The notes under the pieces were generated by a model, which ran no database searches, was not told where the DNA came from, and saw only the letters and a program-made list of their open reading frames with translations. From positions 2,852,001 through 2,916,000 of the forward strand of contig NZ_CP040695.2 of assembly GCF_005954645.2 (NCBI RefSeq): DNA of 64,000 nt. The letters are read 5' to 3'. Position numbers and translations under genes: made by a program. Origin of the DNA: Nocardioides sp. S-1144. GTDB lineage: Bacteria; Actinomycetota; Actinomycetes; Propionibacteriales; Nocardioidaceae. This document shows positions 25,942-34,291 of the stretch, one piece after another; the stretch's first letter is position 1, and each line of letters opens with the position of its first letter.

Positions 25942-26048
25942 CAGCGCCGAGTCGGCGCTGAGGTGAACTCAAATGACGCCGAGTCGGCGTCGAGTTGAAC
26001 CGAAATGACGTCGAGTCGGCGTTCGCGTTCGACGCGAACGCCGACTCG
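25942..26048. repeat. Three-unit, 32-bp palindromic array ending in a 17-bp hairpin
   Basis: Units start at 25945, 25977 and 26009; each begins with the core CGCCGAGTCGGCG (or CGTCGAGTCGGCG), and the first two end in AAATGA. The cores are extended palindromes (25942-25960 and 25975-25991). The third runs into a perfect 17-bp stem (26012-26028 with 26032-26048) with a TCG loop. It fills the 142-bp gap between the convergent MFS and pfkA genes and could terminate both. Confidence 0.88.
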
Positions 26049-26066
26049 GCGTGGTGGTGGGTCGGC

Positions 26067-27095
26067 TCAGCCGAAGAAGACCTGCGCCTCGGCGTACTCC
26101 TCGGGGCTGACGAGCTTGAGGTGGGCGGTGCCGTCGCTCAGCGGGACCCGCACGATGCGGGTGCCGCGCAGCGCCATCATGGTGCCGAAGTCGCCGTCGG
26201 CGACCGCGTCGATGGCCTGGAGGCCGAAGCGGGTGGCCAACCAGCGGTCGAACGCCGTGGGCGTGCCGCCGCGCTGCACGTGCCCGAGGACGACGGCGCG
26301 CGCCTCCTTGCCGGTGCGGTGCTCGATCTCGGAGGCGATCCGGTCGCCGATGCCGCCGAGGCGCACGTGACCGAAGGCGTCCTTCTCGCCGGAGACGAGC
26401 GTCATGTCGCCGCCCTCGGCGGGGACGGCGCCCTCGGAGACGACGATGATCGGGGCGTACTCGCTCTGGAAGCGGGTCTCGACGTGGGCGCAGATGGCCG
26501 CGATGTCGAAGGGCTGCTCGGGGATCAGGACGGCGCTCGCGCCGCCGGCGATGCCGGCGTGCAGGGCGATCCAGCCGGCGTGGCGGCCCATCACCTCCAC
26601 GACGAGCACCCGGTGGTGCGACTCCGCGGTCGTGTGCAGGCGGTCGATCGCCTCGGTGGCGATGTTGACCGCGGTGTCGAAGCCGAAGGTGAAGTCGGTG
26701 CCGGAGAGGTCGTTGTCGATCGTCTTCGGGACGCCGACGACCTTGACGTCGAGCTCGGCGAGCTTGGTGGCCACGCCGAGCGTGTCCTCGCCGCCGATCG
26801 CCACGAGCGCGTCGACGCCCGCGGCCGCCATGTTCTCCTTGATCCGCTCGACGCCGCCGTCGATCTTGAACGGGTTCGTGCGGCTCGAGCCCAGGATGGT
26901 GCCGCCGCGCGGCAGGATGCCGCGGCACTGGTCGACGCCGAGCGGCATCGTGAGGCCCTCGAGCGGGCCCTGCCACCCGTTGCGGTAGCCCACGAACTCG
27001 AACCCGTGCTGCTTCACGCCCTTGCGGACGACGGCACGGATGACCGCGTTCAGACCTGGGCAGTCGCCCCCACCGGTGAGTACTCCGACCCGCAT
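26067..27095 (-). CDS. pfkA: 6-phosphofructokinase, probably PPi-dependent
   Basis: 342 aa from ATG after a strong AAGGAGGA site. It phosphorylates fructose 6-phosphate in glycolysis. Landmarks: VGVLTGGGDCPGLNAVIR, GGTILGSSRTNPF, AIGGEDTLG, VGVPKTIDNDLSGTD with the catalytic TIDND, VEVMGRHAGWIAL and LGHVQRGGTPTAFDR. Residue 104 is Asp and residue 124 is Lys. In E. coli ATP-PFK both are Gly, and the Asp/Lys pair is known as the signature of pyrophosphate-dependent enzymes such as that of Amycolatopsis methanolica. PPi use is therefore likely, and the enzyme may be reversible. Confidence 0.93.
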   Translation of the reverse strand: MRVGVLTGGGDCPGLNAVIRAVVRKGVKQHGFEFVGYRNGWQGPLEGLTMPLGVDQCRGILPRGGTILGSSRTNPFKIDGGVERIKENMAAAGVDALVAIGGEDTLGVATKLAELDVKVVGVPKTIDNDLSGTDFTFGFDTAVNIATEAIDRLHTTAESHHRVLVVEVMGRHAGWIALHAGIAGGASAVLIPEQPFDIAAICAHVETRFQSEYAPIIVVSEGAVPAEGGDMTLVSGEKDAFGHVRLGGIGDRIASEIEHRTGKEARAVVLGHVQRGGTPTAFDRWLATRFGLQAIDAVADGDFGTMMALRGTRIVRVPLSDGTAHLKLVSPEEYAEAQVFFG

Positions 27096-27168
27096 CGCAC
27101 GTCCTCCTTGGATCGTTCAAAGACTTGGCCGTCCCACCTAACCACGTCGGTCGCTCGCGTGGCGACCG

Positions 27169-27840
27169 TCACCACACCGTGAGCACGAGCGCGGCCAGCC
27201 CGAACCCGGCGGCGACGCCGGCCGCGGCCGCCGCGACCAGGGCGAGGTAGCCGCCGACGACCGTGCGGTCGGTGGGCAGCCGCTGCGTCGTCCACCGGGG
27301 GTCGGCGTCGACGGCGACCAGCGCGTCGGGCGTGACCCGGTCGTCGAGGACGGCGACGTCGCGCCGCACGGGGTGGACGAGGAGCAGCGCCGGACCACCG
27401 TGTCCCAGGTCGAGGTCGGGCGGCACCAGCGCCGCCACCCGTCGGGCCCGGACGCCGTCCGCACCGTCGGCCAGGGCGACCAGCACCGTCAGGCTGGACG
27501 GCGCCGGACCCGCCCCGCGCACCGGCAGGAACCAGCCGTGGCGGCGGTCGGCGCGGGCCCGGACGACCCGGCCGGCCGCCGGCACCGGGACCACCTCGCC
27601 GCGCGCGATCTCGCCGGTGCCGGCGTCCACGGCGACGCGGAAGCGCCTCTCGGCCCGGCCGAGCAGCGCCGGGAAGGCTCCGATCACCACGACCTCCACG
27701 AGCAGGCCGCCGAACAGGAGCACCCACGACGCCCCGGACCCCTCACCCATGCCGGGGCCGCCGATCATCAGGCCGAGCGCGAGCCCGAACCCGGCGACCA
27801 GCAGCCGGGTGGGCCGGGACAGGTCGTTGAGCACGGGCAC
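27169..27840 (-). CDS. Membrane protein of unknown function
   Basis: 223 aa from GTG at 27840, chosen because CAGGA lies 5 nt upstream; an ATG at 27879 would overlap the divergent gene start. Two N-terminal hydrophobic segments (LLVAGFGLALGLMIG and SWVLLFGGLLVEVVVIGAFPALL) are followed by a soluble middle (about 70-190). That part has repeated beta-type strands (GEVVPVPAAGRVVRARADRRHGWFLPV; VLDDRVTPDALVAVD), and a C-terminal membrane segment of about 27 residues ends the protein. No family recognised. It lies 73 bp upstream of pfkA on the same strand and is divergent from the DUF1028 gene. Confidence 0.65.
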   Translation of the reverse strand: MPVLNDLSRPTRLLVAGFGLALGLMIGGPGMGEGSGASWVLLFGGLLVEVVVIGAFPALLGRAERRFRVAVDAGTGEIARGEVVPVPAAGRVVRARADRRHGWFLPVRGAGPAPSSLTVLVALADGADGVRARRVAALVPPDLDLGHGGPALLLVHPVRRDVAVLDDRVTPDALVAVDADPRWTTQRLPTDRTVVGGYLALVAAAAAGVAAGFGLAALVLTVW

Positions 27841-27877
27841 GATCCTGCCCCGTGACCGGCCGCGTACCCTCGCCGCC

Positions 27878-28702
27878 ATGACGTTCTCGATCGTGGCCCG
27901 CTCCGACGACGGCGACTCGTGGGGCGTCGCGGTGGCCTCCAAGTTCCTGGCGGTCGGGTCGGTCGTGCCGGCCGCCGTCGCCCAGGTCGGCGCCCTCGCG
28001 ACCCAGGCCCACGCCAACGTCGCCTACAAGGGGCTGGCCCTGTCCCACCTCGACGAGGGCGCCACCGCGCCGATCGCGCTCGACCGCCTCCTCGAGGAGG
28101 ACGACGGGCGCGACCACCGCCAGGTCGGGATCGTCGACGTCGACGGCGGTGCCGCCTCCCACACCGGGTCGGCCTGCATCGACTGGGCCGGCGGCGTGAC
28201 CGGCGCCGGCTTCGCGATCCAGGGCAACTGCCTGGCCGGCGAGGAGGTCGTCGAGGCGATGCGGGCCACCTGGGAGGCCGGCGCCGGGACGCCGTTCGAC
28301 CGCCGGCTGCTCGAGGCGCTGGCCGCGGGCGACGCCGCCGGCGGCGACAAGCGCGGGCGGCAGTCGGCCGCGCTCCTCGTCGTGCGCGACGAGGCCGGCT
28401 ACGACGGCGGCGACGACATCGCGGTCGACCTGCGCGTCGACGACCACGCCACCCCGGTCGACGAGCTCGCCCGGCTGCTCGACCTCAACGAGATCTACCT
28501 CGTCGCCTCCACCGAGGAGGAGAAGGTGCCGGTCGACGAGGCGCTGCGCGGGGAGCTGGAGGCGTTCGCCCGCGACCAGGGCCACCCCGACTTCACGACC
28601 TGGGTCGGCACCGAGAACTACGAGATGCGCGTCGACGCCGGGCTCGCCTGGGTCGACCAGCGGGTGCTCGCCATCGTCCGCGCGGTGGGGTCGCTGTCCT
28701 GA
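27878..28702 (+). CDS. DUF1028 (Ntn-hydrolase-fold) protein
   Basis: 274 aa, ATG start. MTFSIVARSDDGDSWGVAVASKFLAVG is the DUF1028 N-terminus, and AVAQVGALATQAHANVAYKGLAL and GAGFAIQGNCLAGEEVVEAM are its other landmarks. The family has a predicted N-terminal-nucleophile hydrolase fold and unknown substrate. The C-terminal part (DLNEIYL onward) resembles the extension seen in bacterial members. The gene downstream starts about 11 bp after the stop. Confidence 0.9.
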   Translation: MTFSIVARSDDGDSWGVAVASKFLAVGSVVPAAVAQVGALATQAHANVAYKGLALSHLDEGATAPIALDRLLEEDDGRDHRQVGIVDVDGGAASHTGSACIDWAGGVTGAGFAIQGNCLAGEEVVEAMRATWEAGAGTPFDRRLLEALAAGDAAGGDKRGRQSAALLVVRDEAGYDGGDDIAVDLRVDDHATPVDELARLLDLNEIYLVASTEEEKVPVDEALRGELEAFARDQGHPDFTTWVGTENYEMRVDAGLAWVDQRVLAIVRAVGSLS

Positions 28703-28713
28703 GCGAGCCCGGC

Positions 28714-29322
28714 GTGCCCGCCGCGTCCCCCGGGTCCGTGTTCCCCGGGTCCGGCGACCCCGGGGTCCTGGTCGTCCGCGTCGGGGCCGGCGCGGTCGCC
28801 GCGAGCCTCGGTGCCGCGACGGCCCGCCGCACGGTCCCGGACGCCGACCGGCCCGAGCCCGGCGCGCTGTGGCGCGCGACCCTCGCAGCGGCCCTGGAGG
28901 TGCTCGACGCCGCCGGCCCGCCCGGGCCGACGACGGTCGAGGTCGTCGGCGACGGGGGCACCGTCGTGTGGTGGGACGTCGACACGCTCGGCTCACCCCT
29001 GCCGGTCGCACGCACCGAGGACGCCGCCGCGCACCTGGCCGGCCTGGCCGCCACCGAGCCGCACACCTGGGCGCTGGCCGTCGCGGGCCGCTACGCCGCG
29101 GGCGACGTCGCGTCGTACCTGGTGGCGCGGATGACGCGCGGGCTGGAGCACCTGCTGCTCCCCGGTCCGGCCTGGGACCTCGGCCGCTGCCGGGACGCCG
29201 GCGTCCCCGCCGACATCCTGCCCGAGCCCGCGCCGCGCGGCGTCCCGGTCGCGACCACCGACCCCGCGACCTTCCTCGGCCTGGCCGTCCCGCTCACGCT
29301 CCGGGCGCCCCCGGCGGGGTAG
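28714..29322 (+). CDS. Conserved-looking protein of unknown function
   Basis: About 202 aa if the GTG at 28714 is used; a second in-frame GTG at 28738 is equally plausible. No membrane segment or signal peptide. It contains a tidy alpha/beta part (VLVVRVGAGAVAASLG; TTVEVVGDGGTVVWWDVDTLGSPLPVART) and the phrase HTWALAVAGRYAAGDVASYLVARMTRGLEHLL. Codon use matches its neighbours and the frame is clean. It follows the DUF1028 gene by 11 bp and is probably cotranscribed. No family recognised. Confidence 0.6.
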   Translation: MPAASPGSVFPGSGDPGVLVVRVGAGAVAASLGAATARRTVPDADRPEPGALWRATLAAALEVLDAAGPPGPTTVEVVGDGGTVVWWDVDTLGSPLPVARTEDAAAHLAGLAATEPHTWALAVAGRYAAGDVASYLVARMTRGLEHLLLPGPAWDLGRCRDAGVPADILPEPAPRGVPVATTDPATFLGLAVPLTLRAPPAG

Positions 29323-29329
29323 TGCGGGG

Positions 29330-30250
29330 CTACGACAGCCCGGCCAGCACCGCCGCCGCGGCGTCGCGCTCGGCGGTGGCGTGCTCGAGGGTGTCGTGGG
29401 CCTCCTCGCGCACGGCCTCGGCGTCACCCAGCTCGTCGTCGACCTCGTCGTAGGTCTCCTCGAGCTCGGCGATCCTGCGCTTGAGCTCGTCGATCTCGGC
29501 CTCGATCTGCAGCTGGCGGGCGCGGAGCTGCTCGACGTCGGCGGCCGCCTCGTCGTGCGCCGCGCGGGCCTGCTCGACGGCCTCCTCGGCCTCGTCGACG
29601 GCGTCCTGGGCGGCCTCGCGGGCCTTCTCGCCGGCGTCGGGGTCCGGGACGACGCGCAGGTCGGGCCGGGCCGGCGCCGCGGCCTCGCGGGGGACGGCGA
29701 CGTGGCCGAGCGCCGCGGGCACGGCGACCGCCGCGAGCGCCGTGGCCCGGTCGGCGTCCTCGTCAACGCCGGTGGTGCTCAGGGCGACGACGAGGAGCCC
29801 GCTGCTGACGGCCTCGCCGCACGCTGCCGAGACCATCGCCGCCGTCAGCGTTGCCTCGACCTGGTCGGCGACGGCCGGCGTGACCTTGACGCCCTCCTCG
29901 CGGGCCAGCGACCGCGCCTGGGTGGTGATCGCGGCCGTGAGCTGGCGGCGCTGCTTGGTCAGCTCACGCAGCTCGGGGCCCGACATCCCGGCCTGGGCCT
30001 CGCGCAGGGCGGCCCCGACCGCGAGCACCTGCTCGACCTGCTCGCCAGCCCGGCGGGCGAAGAGGTTGAGCACCCACGCCGCCAGCGACGGCTTCCTGAG
30101 CGCCTTCACCGGTCCGGCCAGCCCGGCGTGGTCGCCGCCCTTGAGTGCCTTGGCCCGCGCGTCGCGGGCCGGGGTGAACTCCCCCAGCGGCAGCGCGTAG
30201 AGCTCGTCGGCGATCTCGAGCAGGACGTCGTCGTCCTCGGCCACCGTCAC
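29330..30250 (-). CDS. Coiled-coil protein of unknown function
   Basis: 306 aa from GTG at 30250; a GTG at 30244 is the alternative. An N-terminal conserved-looking block reads ELYALPLGEFTPARDARAKALK and ALRKPSLAAWVLNLFARR. The middle is Ala-rich. Residues about 205-295 form a long Glu/Ala-rich coiled coil (EAEEAVEQARAAHDEAAADV, EIDELKRRIAELEE). Soluble, no signal peptide. It starts 5 nt after the stop of the response regulator on the same strand and is thus the last gene of the kinase/flavin-reductase/regulator operon. Function unknown. Confidence 0.72.
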   Translation of the reverse strand: MTVAEDDDVLLEIADELYALPLGEFTPARDARAKALKGGDHAGLAGPVKALRKPSLAAWVLNLFARRAGEQVEQVLAVGAALREAQAGMSGPELRELTKQRRQLTAAITTQARSLAREEGVKVTPAVADQVEATLTAAMVSAACGEAVSSGLLVVALSTTGVDEDADRATALAAVAVPAALGHVAVPREAAAPARPDLRVVPDPDAGEKAREAAQDAVDEAEEAVEQARAAHDEAAADVEQLRARQLQIEAEIDELKRRIAELEETYDEVDDELGDAEAVREEAHDTLEHATAERDAAAAVLAGLS

Positions 30251-30255
30251 CCCGC

Positions 30256-30969
30256 TCAGTCCTCGTCGAGCCCGCGCTCGATGGCGTAGCGGGTCAGCTC
30301 GACCCGGTTGTGCATCTGCAGCTTGCGCAGGGTGTTCTGCACGTGGTTCTGGACGGTGCGGTGCGACAGCACCAGGCGCTCGGCGATCTGCTTGTACGAC
30401 ATCCCCTTGGCGACCATCTTGAGCACCTCGGTCTCGCGCTCGGTCAGCTCCGGGTTGCCGGTGATCGACGGGTCGCCGGCGGGCTCGGAGAGGCGTCGGA
30501 ACTCGCCCAGCACCAGCCCGGCCAGGCCGGGGGTGAAGACCGAGTCGCCGCGCGCCACGCGCCGCACGGCGTCGAGGAGCTCCTCGCGGGAGGCCGACTT
30601 CACCAGGTAGCCGGTGGCGCCGGCCTTGACCGCCTCCAGGACGTCGTCCTGCTCGCCGGAGGCCGAGAGGATCAGCACCCGTGCGCTCGGGTCCTGCTGG
30701 AGCACCTGCTGGGTGACCTCGACGCCGTTCGGCGCCGGGATCTGGAGGTCGAGGACGACGACCTGCGGCCGCGCCGCGGCGAAGCGCGCCAGCGCCTGCG
30801 TGCCGTCGGCGGCCACCGCCACCACCTGCAGGCCCGCGGCCTGGAGGTCCCGCTCGACGGCGTCGCGCCACATCGGGTGGTCGTCGACGACCATCACCCG
30901 GATCGCCTGCTCGCCCGGCTGACCGGACGGGCTCGCCTCGTCCGGACGTCTGGTCTCCCCTGCGCTCAC
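30256..30969 (-). CDS. NarL/FixJ-type response regulator (MacR-like)
   Basis: 237 aa. Receiver domain about residues 25-140: VMVVDDHPMWRDAV, phospho-acceptor Asp in VVVLDLQIPAPNG, LILSASGE and YLVKSAS with the conserved Lys. C-terminal LuxR-type helix-turn-helix: LTERETEVLKMVAKGMSYKQ, then LVLSHRTVQNHVQNTLRKL. A Ser/Gly/Glu-rich 25-residue N-terminal extension is present. Its histidine kinase is encoded upstream, separated by a flavin-reductase-fold gene (24-bp gap). The placement near plsC and glkA resembles the Streptomyces MacRS locus, from memory. Confidence 0.92.
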   Translation of the reverse strand: MSAGETRRPDEASPSGQPGEQAIRVMVVDDHPMWRDAVERDLQAAGLQVVAVAADGTQALARFAAARPQVVVLDLQIPAPNGVEVTQQVLQQDPSARVLILSASGEQDDVLEAVKAGATGYLVKSASREELLDAVRRVARGDSVFTPGLAGLVLGEFRRLSEPAGDPSITGNPELTERETEVLKMVAKGMSYKQIAERLVLSHRTVQNHVQNTLRKLQMHNRVELTRYAIERGLDED

Positions 30970-30992
30970 CCGGCCGACCCTAGGCCACGCGG

Positions 30993-31511
30993 TCAGCCGG
31001 AGGGTTCGGTGCGGTAGCGCCCCCGCCGGTGCAGGAGCGGGGCGTCGTCGTCACCGACCACGAGGTCGTCGACGGTGCAGGTGAGCTGCAGCGACCACCC
31101 GACGGTGGCCGCGGACTCCACGCTCACCGCCGCCCACGTCGCGGCGTCGGCCAGCCGCGGGCCGGCGTCGGTCTCGTCGAAGGTCGCCATCCGGAACGGG
31201 CCGCCCGGCGCGGGCGCGACGCCGGCGAAGGCGTCGGCGAGGTCGCGGTGGTGCCACGACAGCAGGTGGACGACGGCCCGGCCGGTGCGCTCGACGACGT
31301 CGGCCAGGTCGGAGTCGGGATCGACCAGGGCCAGCAGGCGGGCCGGCTCGCCGTGGGCGACCAGCAGCGAGCTGACGGTCAGCCCCGCCCTGGCGCCCGG
31401 CGCGGATCCGGCGCCGGCGGTCCAGAGCGAGACCGCTCCCCCGACCCGGCCGCGCAGGCGCCGGACCGGGTCGTCGCCGGTCGCGAAGGGGTGTCCGGAG
31501 TGGATGGTCAT
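30993..31511 (-). CDS. Flavin-reductase-like domain protein
   Basis: 172 aa from ATG at 31511. The order of elements fits the FMN-binding split-barrel flavin reductase family: an N-terminal VGGAVSLWTAG strand, TVSSLLVAHGEPARLLALVDPDSDLADVVERTGRAVVHLLSWHH, and HRDLADAFAGVAPAPGGPF. Family members reduce flavin with NAD(P)H or bind it. The ATG overlaps the stop of the sensor kinase gene by 4 bp, and the response regulator follows 24 bp later. A redox or flavin input to the two-component system is a possible but untested reading. Confidence 0.8.
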   Translation of the reverse strand: MTIHSGHPFATGDDPVRRLRGRVGGAVSLWTAGAGSAPGARAGLTVSSLLVAHGEPARLLALVDPDSDLADVVERTGRAVVHLLSWHHRDLADAFAGVAPAPGGPFRMATFDETDAGPRLADAATWAAVSVESAATVGWSLQLTCTVDDLVVGDDDAPLLHRRGRYRTEPSG

Positions 31512-32602
31512 CGCGGCACCACCAGCTCCCACTCGGTGCCGTAGGAGCCGGTGCTCAGCTGGGCGGTGCCGCCCAGGTCGGCGACCCGGCCCCGGATCGA
31601 CTCGCTCACGCCCAGCCGCCCGGCGGCCGCGGCCTCCTCGAGGCGGCCCGCGGGGATGCCGGGACCCTCGTCGCGCACCGACACCTCGACCCGGTCGGGG
31701 AACGCCTCGAGCAGCACCCAGGCCGGCGCGCCCTCGCCGACGTGCGCGGTGACGTTGTCGAGGCAGGCGGCCACGACGGCGACCACCTCGGCGGCCGCCG
31801 CCGACGGCAGCTCCACCGGACCGCCGGGCACGGCGACGTCGACGCCGGGACGGAGGCTGAGCCGCCCCAGCCGGGAGGCCAGGTCGACGGTGCCGGCGGT
31901 GCCGGCGTCGCTGACGGCGTCCTGGGAGCGGATCAGGGTGCGCAGCGCCGACTCCTGCTCGCCCGCGAGCCGGCCCAGGTCGGCGGCCGGCCCCCCGATC
32001 TCGGCGCCCCTGCGCTGCACGAGCGCCAGCACCTGCAGGACGCCGTCGTGGACGACGCGTGCGAGCCGGGCCCGTTCGGTGGCCGCCGCCGCGGTCCGCT
32101 GGGCCTCGTCGCGCTCGGCGGCCATCTGCTGCAGCGAGCCGCACATGAATCCCACGATCGGGCCGCCGATCATCAGCAGGAAGAAGTTGCTGTAGTTGGT
32201 CTGGGTGAGCTCGTCACGCAGGAGGAGGTCGGCGCCGCCGATCAGGACGCCGGCGACGAACCCGCCCGGCGTGCGGAACCGGATCGCCCACGCGAACAGC
32301 GCCGCCATCACCCAGAACCCCGGGATGGTCGCGTTGAACCACGGCCCCTTGACCAGCGGCGTGAGCGCGATCAGCGCCAGGGTCAGGCCCAGGTCGCAGT
32401 AGAGCAGCAGCTGGCCGCGGCGGGCGCGGTCGGCGTAGGCCCAGGTGGCGAACGTCGTCCACGCGACCATCACCGCCACCAGCACGTAGCCGGCGGTCGG
32501 GTGGTCGTAGTTGTCGACGCCGCGGTAGAGCGCGAGGCCGACCGCGTTGGCCAGCACCACCCAGCGCAGCACCGCGACGGCCCGGAACAGCCGGTCCTCC
32601 AC
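31508..32602 (-). CDS. Sensor histidine kinase (MacS-like, HisKA_3 type)
   Basis: 364 aa, ATG start. The N-terminal half has about five membrane segments (residues 8-165) with short loops and no large sensor domain, typical of the DUF5931/MacS type. The phospho-acceptor His is in RLARVVHDGVLQVLALVQ. The ATPase domain has CLDNVTAHVGEGAPAWVLLE (N-box, with Asn but not the usual NAxKH) and VRDEGPGIP (G1), followed by LGVSESIRGRV and a GxG-type end. It is the first gene of an operon with the flavin-reductase-like protein and the regulator. Confidence 0.92.
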   Translation of the reverse strand: MEDRLFRAVAVLRWVVLANAVGLALYRGVDNYDHPTAGYVLVAVMVAWTTFATWAYADRARRGQLLLYCDLGLTLALIALTPLVKGPWFNATIPGFWVMAALFAWAIRFRTPGGFVAGVLIGGADLLLRDELTQTNYSNFFLLMIGGPIVGFMCGSLQQMAAERDEAQRTAAAATERARLARVVHDGVLQVLALVQRRGAEIGGPAADLGRLAGEQESALRTLIRSQDAVSDAGTAGTVDLASRLGRLSLRPGVDVAVPGGPVELPSAAAAEVVAVVAACLDNVTAHVGEGAPAWVLLEAFPDRVEVSVRDEGPGIPAGRLEEAAAAGRLGVSESIRGRVADLGGTAQLSTGSYGTEWELVVPR

Positions 32603-32649
32603 CGCGACCGCCGCGTGGACCCCGTTGCCGCTGACGGGAGCCAGCCGGG

Positions 32650-33381
32650 TCAGGACGCCTTCTTCTGCTCGGCCGCGCTCTCGGCCCGCGCCTCGGCGTC
32701 GGCCTTCTTCGACTCCTCCTTGGCGACGCCGGCGTACTTGTCGACGTACTCCTGGCCGGAGAGCCGCATGATCTCGTACATGATCTCGTCGGTGATCGAG
32801 CGCAGGATGTAGCGGTCGTTCTCCATGCCCTCGTAGCGCGAGAAGTCGAGCGGCTTGCCGAAGCGCACGACCGGGCGGGTGAAGGTGCCGAACTTCTTGC
32901 CCGGCGGCGCCACCACGTCGGTGCCGACGACCGCGGTCGGGACCACCGGGACACCAGTCTCGAGCGCGAGCCGCGCGACCCCGGTCTTGCCGCGGTAGAG
33001 CCTGCCGTCGTGGGAGCGGGTGCCCTCGGGGTAGATGCCGAAGAGCCCGCCGGCGTCGAGGACCTTGCGCGCCGACATCATCGCGCCGGCCGCCGCGTCG
33101 GCGCCGGAGCGGTCGATCGGCACCTGGCCGGCGCCGGAGAAGAACTGCTTCTGCAGCCAGCCCTTGAGGCCGGGGGTGGTGAAGTACTCGGCCTTGGCGA
33201 CGAAGGTGACGCGCCGCGGGAGGGTCAGCGGCATGAACAACCAGTCGGCGTAGGACAGGTGGTTGCTGGCGAGGATGGCCGGGCCCTCGGCGGGCACGTG
33301 GTCATCACCCTCGACCTGCGGACGGAAGACGACGCGGAGCAGCGGCCCCAGAGCGATCCACTTCAGGAACCAGTAGAACAA
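32650..33381 (-). CDS. plsC: 1-acyl-sn-glycerol-3-phosphate acyltransferase
   Basis: 243 aa. Transfers acyl chains to lysophosphatidic acid at the membrane. PlsC motifs: ILASNHLSYADWLF (catalytic HX4D), KAEYFTTPGLKGWL, FGIYPEGTRSHDGRLYRGKTG (the EGTR block) and VPVVPTAVVG. The C-terminus is Lys/Glu/Ala-rich. The Rv2182c homologue occupies the same relative place in M. tuberculosis. The start is 118 bp from the divergent hydrolase gene. Confidence 0.93.
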   Translation of the reverse strand: MFYWFLKWIALGPLLRVVFRPQVEGDDHVPAEGPAILASNHLSYADWLFMPLTLPRRVTFVAKAEYFTTPGLKGWLQKQFFSGAGQVPIDRSGADAAAGAMMSARKVLDAGGLFGIYPEGTRSHDGRLYRGKTGVARLALETGVPVVPTAVVGTDVVAPPGKKFGTFTRPVVRFGKPLDFSRYEGMENDRYILRSITDEIMYEIMRLSGQEYVDKYAGVAKEESKKADAEARAESAAEQKKAS

Positions 33382-33499
33382 CGCGACACCCCTCCAACGC
33401 GACCTGCCTGACCGACCTGCGCAGCGTAGACCCTCGCGTGGCCCACCTCACCAGTCCAGCGCCGCGTCTCACCGCCGCGGCGTGCGGCATGATCGCGCC

Positions 33500-34282
33500 A
33501 TGTCCCTCGACCGGTCCCTCGACGCCCTGCACGAGCCGCTCACCGTCGCCGCCCGGCCCGAGCTGACCGACGGCCGCCGGATCGGGGTGCTGCTCAGCCA
33601 CGGCTTCACCGGATCGCCGTACTCGATCCGGCCGTGGGGCCAGCACCTCGCCGACCGCGGGTACGGCGTCACCGTGCCGCGGCTGCCGGGGCACGGCACC
33701 ACCTGGCAGAACCTCAACGCGCACCGCTGGGAGGACTGGTACGGCGAGCTCACCCGGGCCTTCGACGCGCTCTGCCTCGAGAACGACGCCGTCGTGGTGG
33801 GCGGGCTGTCGATGGGCGGCGCGCTGGCGATCCGGCTCGCCGAGGAGCACCCCGACCGGGTCTCCGGGCTGCTGCTGGTCAACCCGGCCGTCGCCTCCGC
33901 GCGCCAGGACCTCAAGCTGCTGCCGGTCCTCAAGCGGGTGGTGCGCTCCTTCCCCGGCATCGCCAGCGACATCAAGAAGCCCGGCCAGGTCGAGCACGGC
34001 TACGACCGGACGCCGCTGCGGGCGATCCACTCGTTCGTGCAGGTGTGGCCGACGATCATCGCCGACCTGCCGCGGGTGACCTGCCCCCTGGTCTACTTCC
34101 GCTCGGCGGTCGACCACGTCGTCGACGACGCCTCGCAGCCGATCATCCTCGGCGGCGTCTCCTCGACCGACGTCACCGAGGTGCCGCTGCCCGAGAGCTT
34201 CCACGTCGCGACCCTCGACAACGACGCCCCGACGATCTTCGCCGGCAGCGCGGAGTTCGTGGCGCGCGTGACCGCCGCGTAA
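33500..34282 (+). CDS. Alpha/beta hydrolase (carboxylesterase/lipase type)
   Basis: 260 aa from ATG at 33500; a GTG 18 bp upstream is possible. The GVLLSHGFTGSPYSIRPWGQ block is the oxyanion region; VVGGLSMGGALAIRLAEEHPDRV carries the nucleophile Ser in GLSMGG; the acid is probably Asp in YFRSAVDHVVDD, and the His is in LPESFHVATLDNDAP. It resembles monoglyceride-lipase/EstD-like esterases. No signal peptide, so cytoplasmic. The next gene starts 10 bp downstream. Confidence 0.9.
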   Translation: MSLDRSLDALHEPLTVAARPELTDGRRIGVLLSHGFTGSPYSIRPWGQHLADRGYGVTVPRLPGHGTTWQNLNAHRWEDWYGELTRAFDALCLENDAVVVGGLSMGGALAIRLAEEHPDRVSGLLLVNPAVASARQDLKLLPVLKRVVRSFPGIASDIKKPGQVEHGYDRTPLRAIHSFVQVWPTIIADLPRVTCPLVYFRSAVDHVVDDASQPIILGGVSSTDVTEVPLPESFHVATLDNDAPTIFAGSAEFVARVTAA

Positions 34283-34291
34283 AGTCGAGGC

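Noticed and set aside
25942..26048. Possible mini-CRISPR array
   Set aside because: Only three units; the repeat cores are short palindromes, the 'spacers' are variants of one another, and no cas genes are present.
27074..27082. TGAGTACT as a half-site of a MacR-type box
   Set aside because: It lies inside the pfkA coding sequence, and the second half-site (GTACTCA) is missing.
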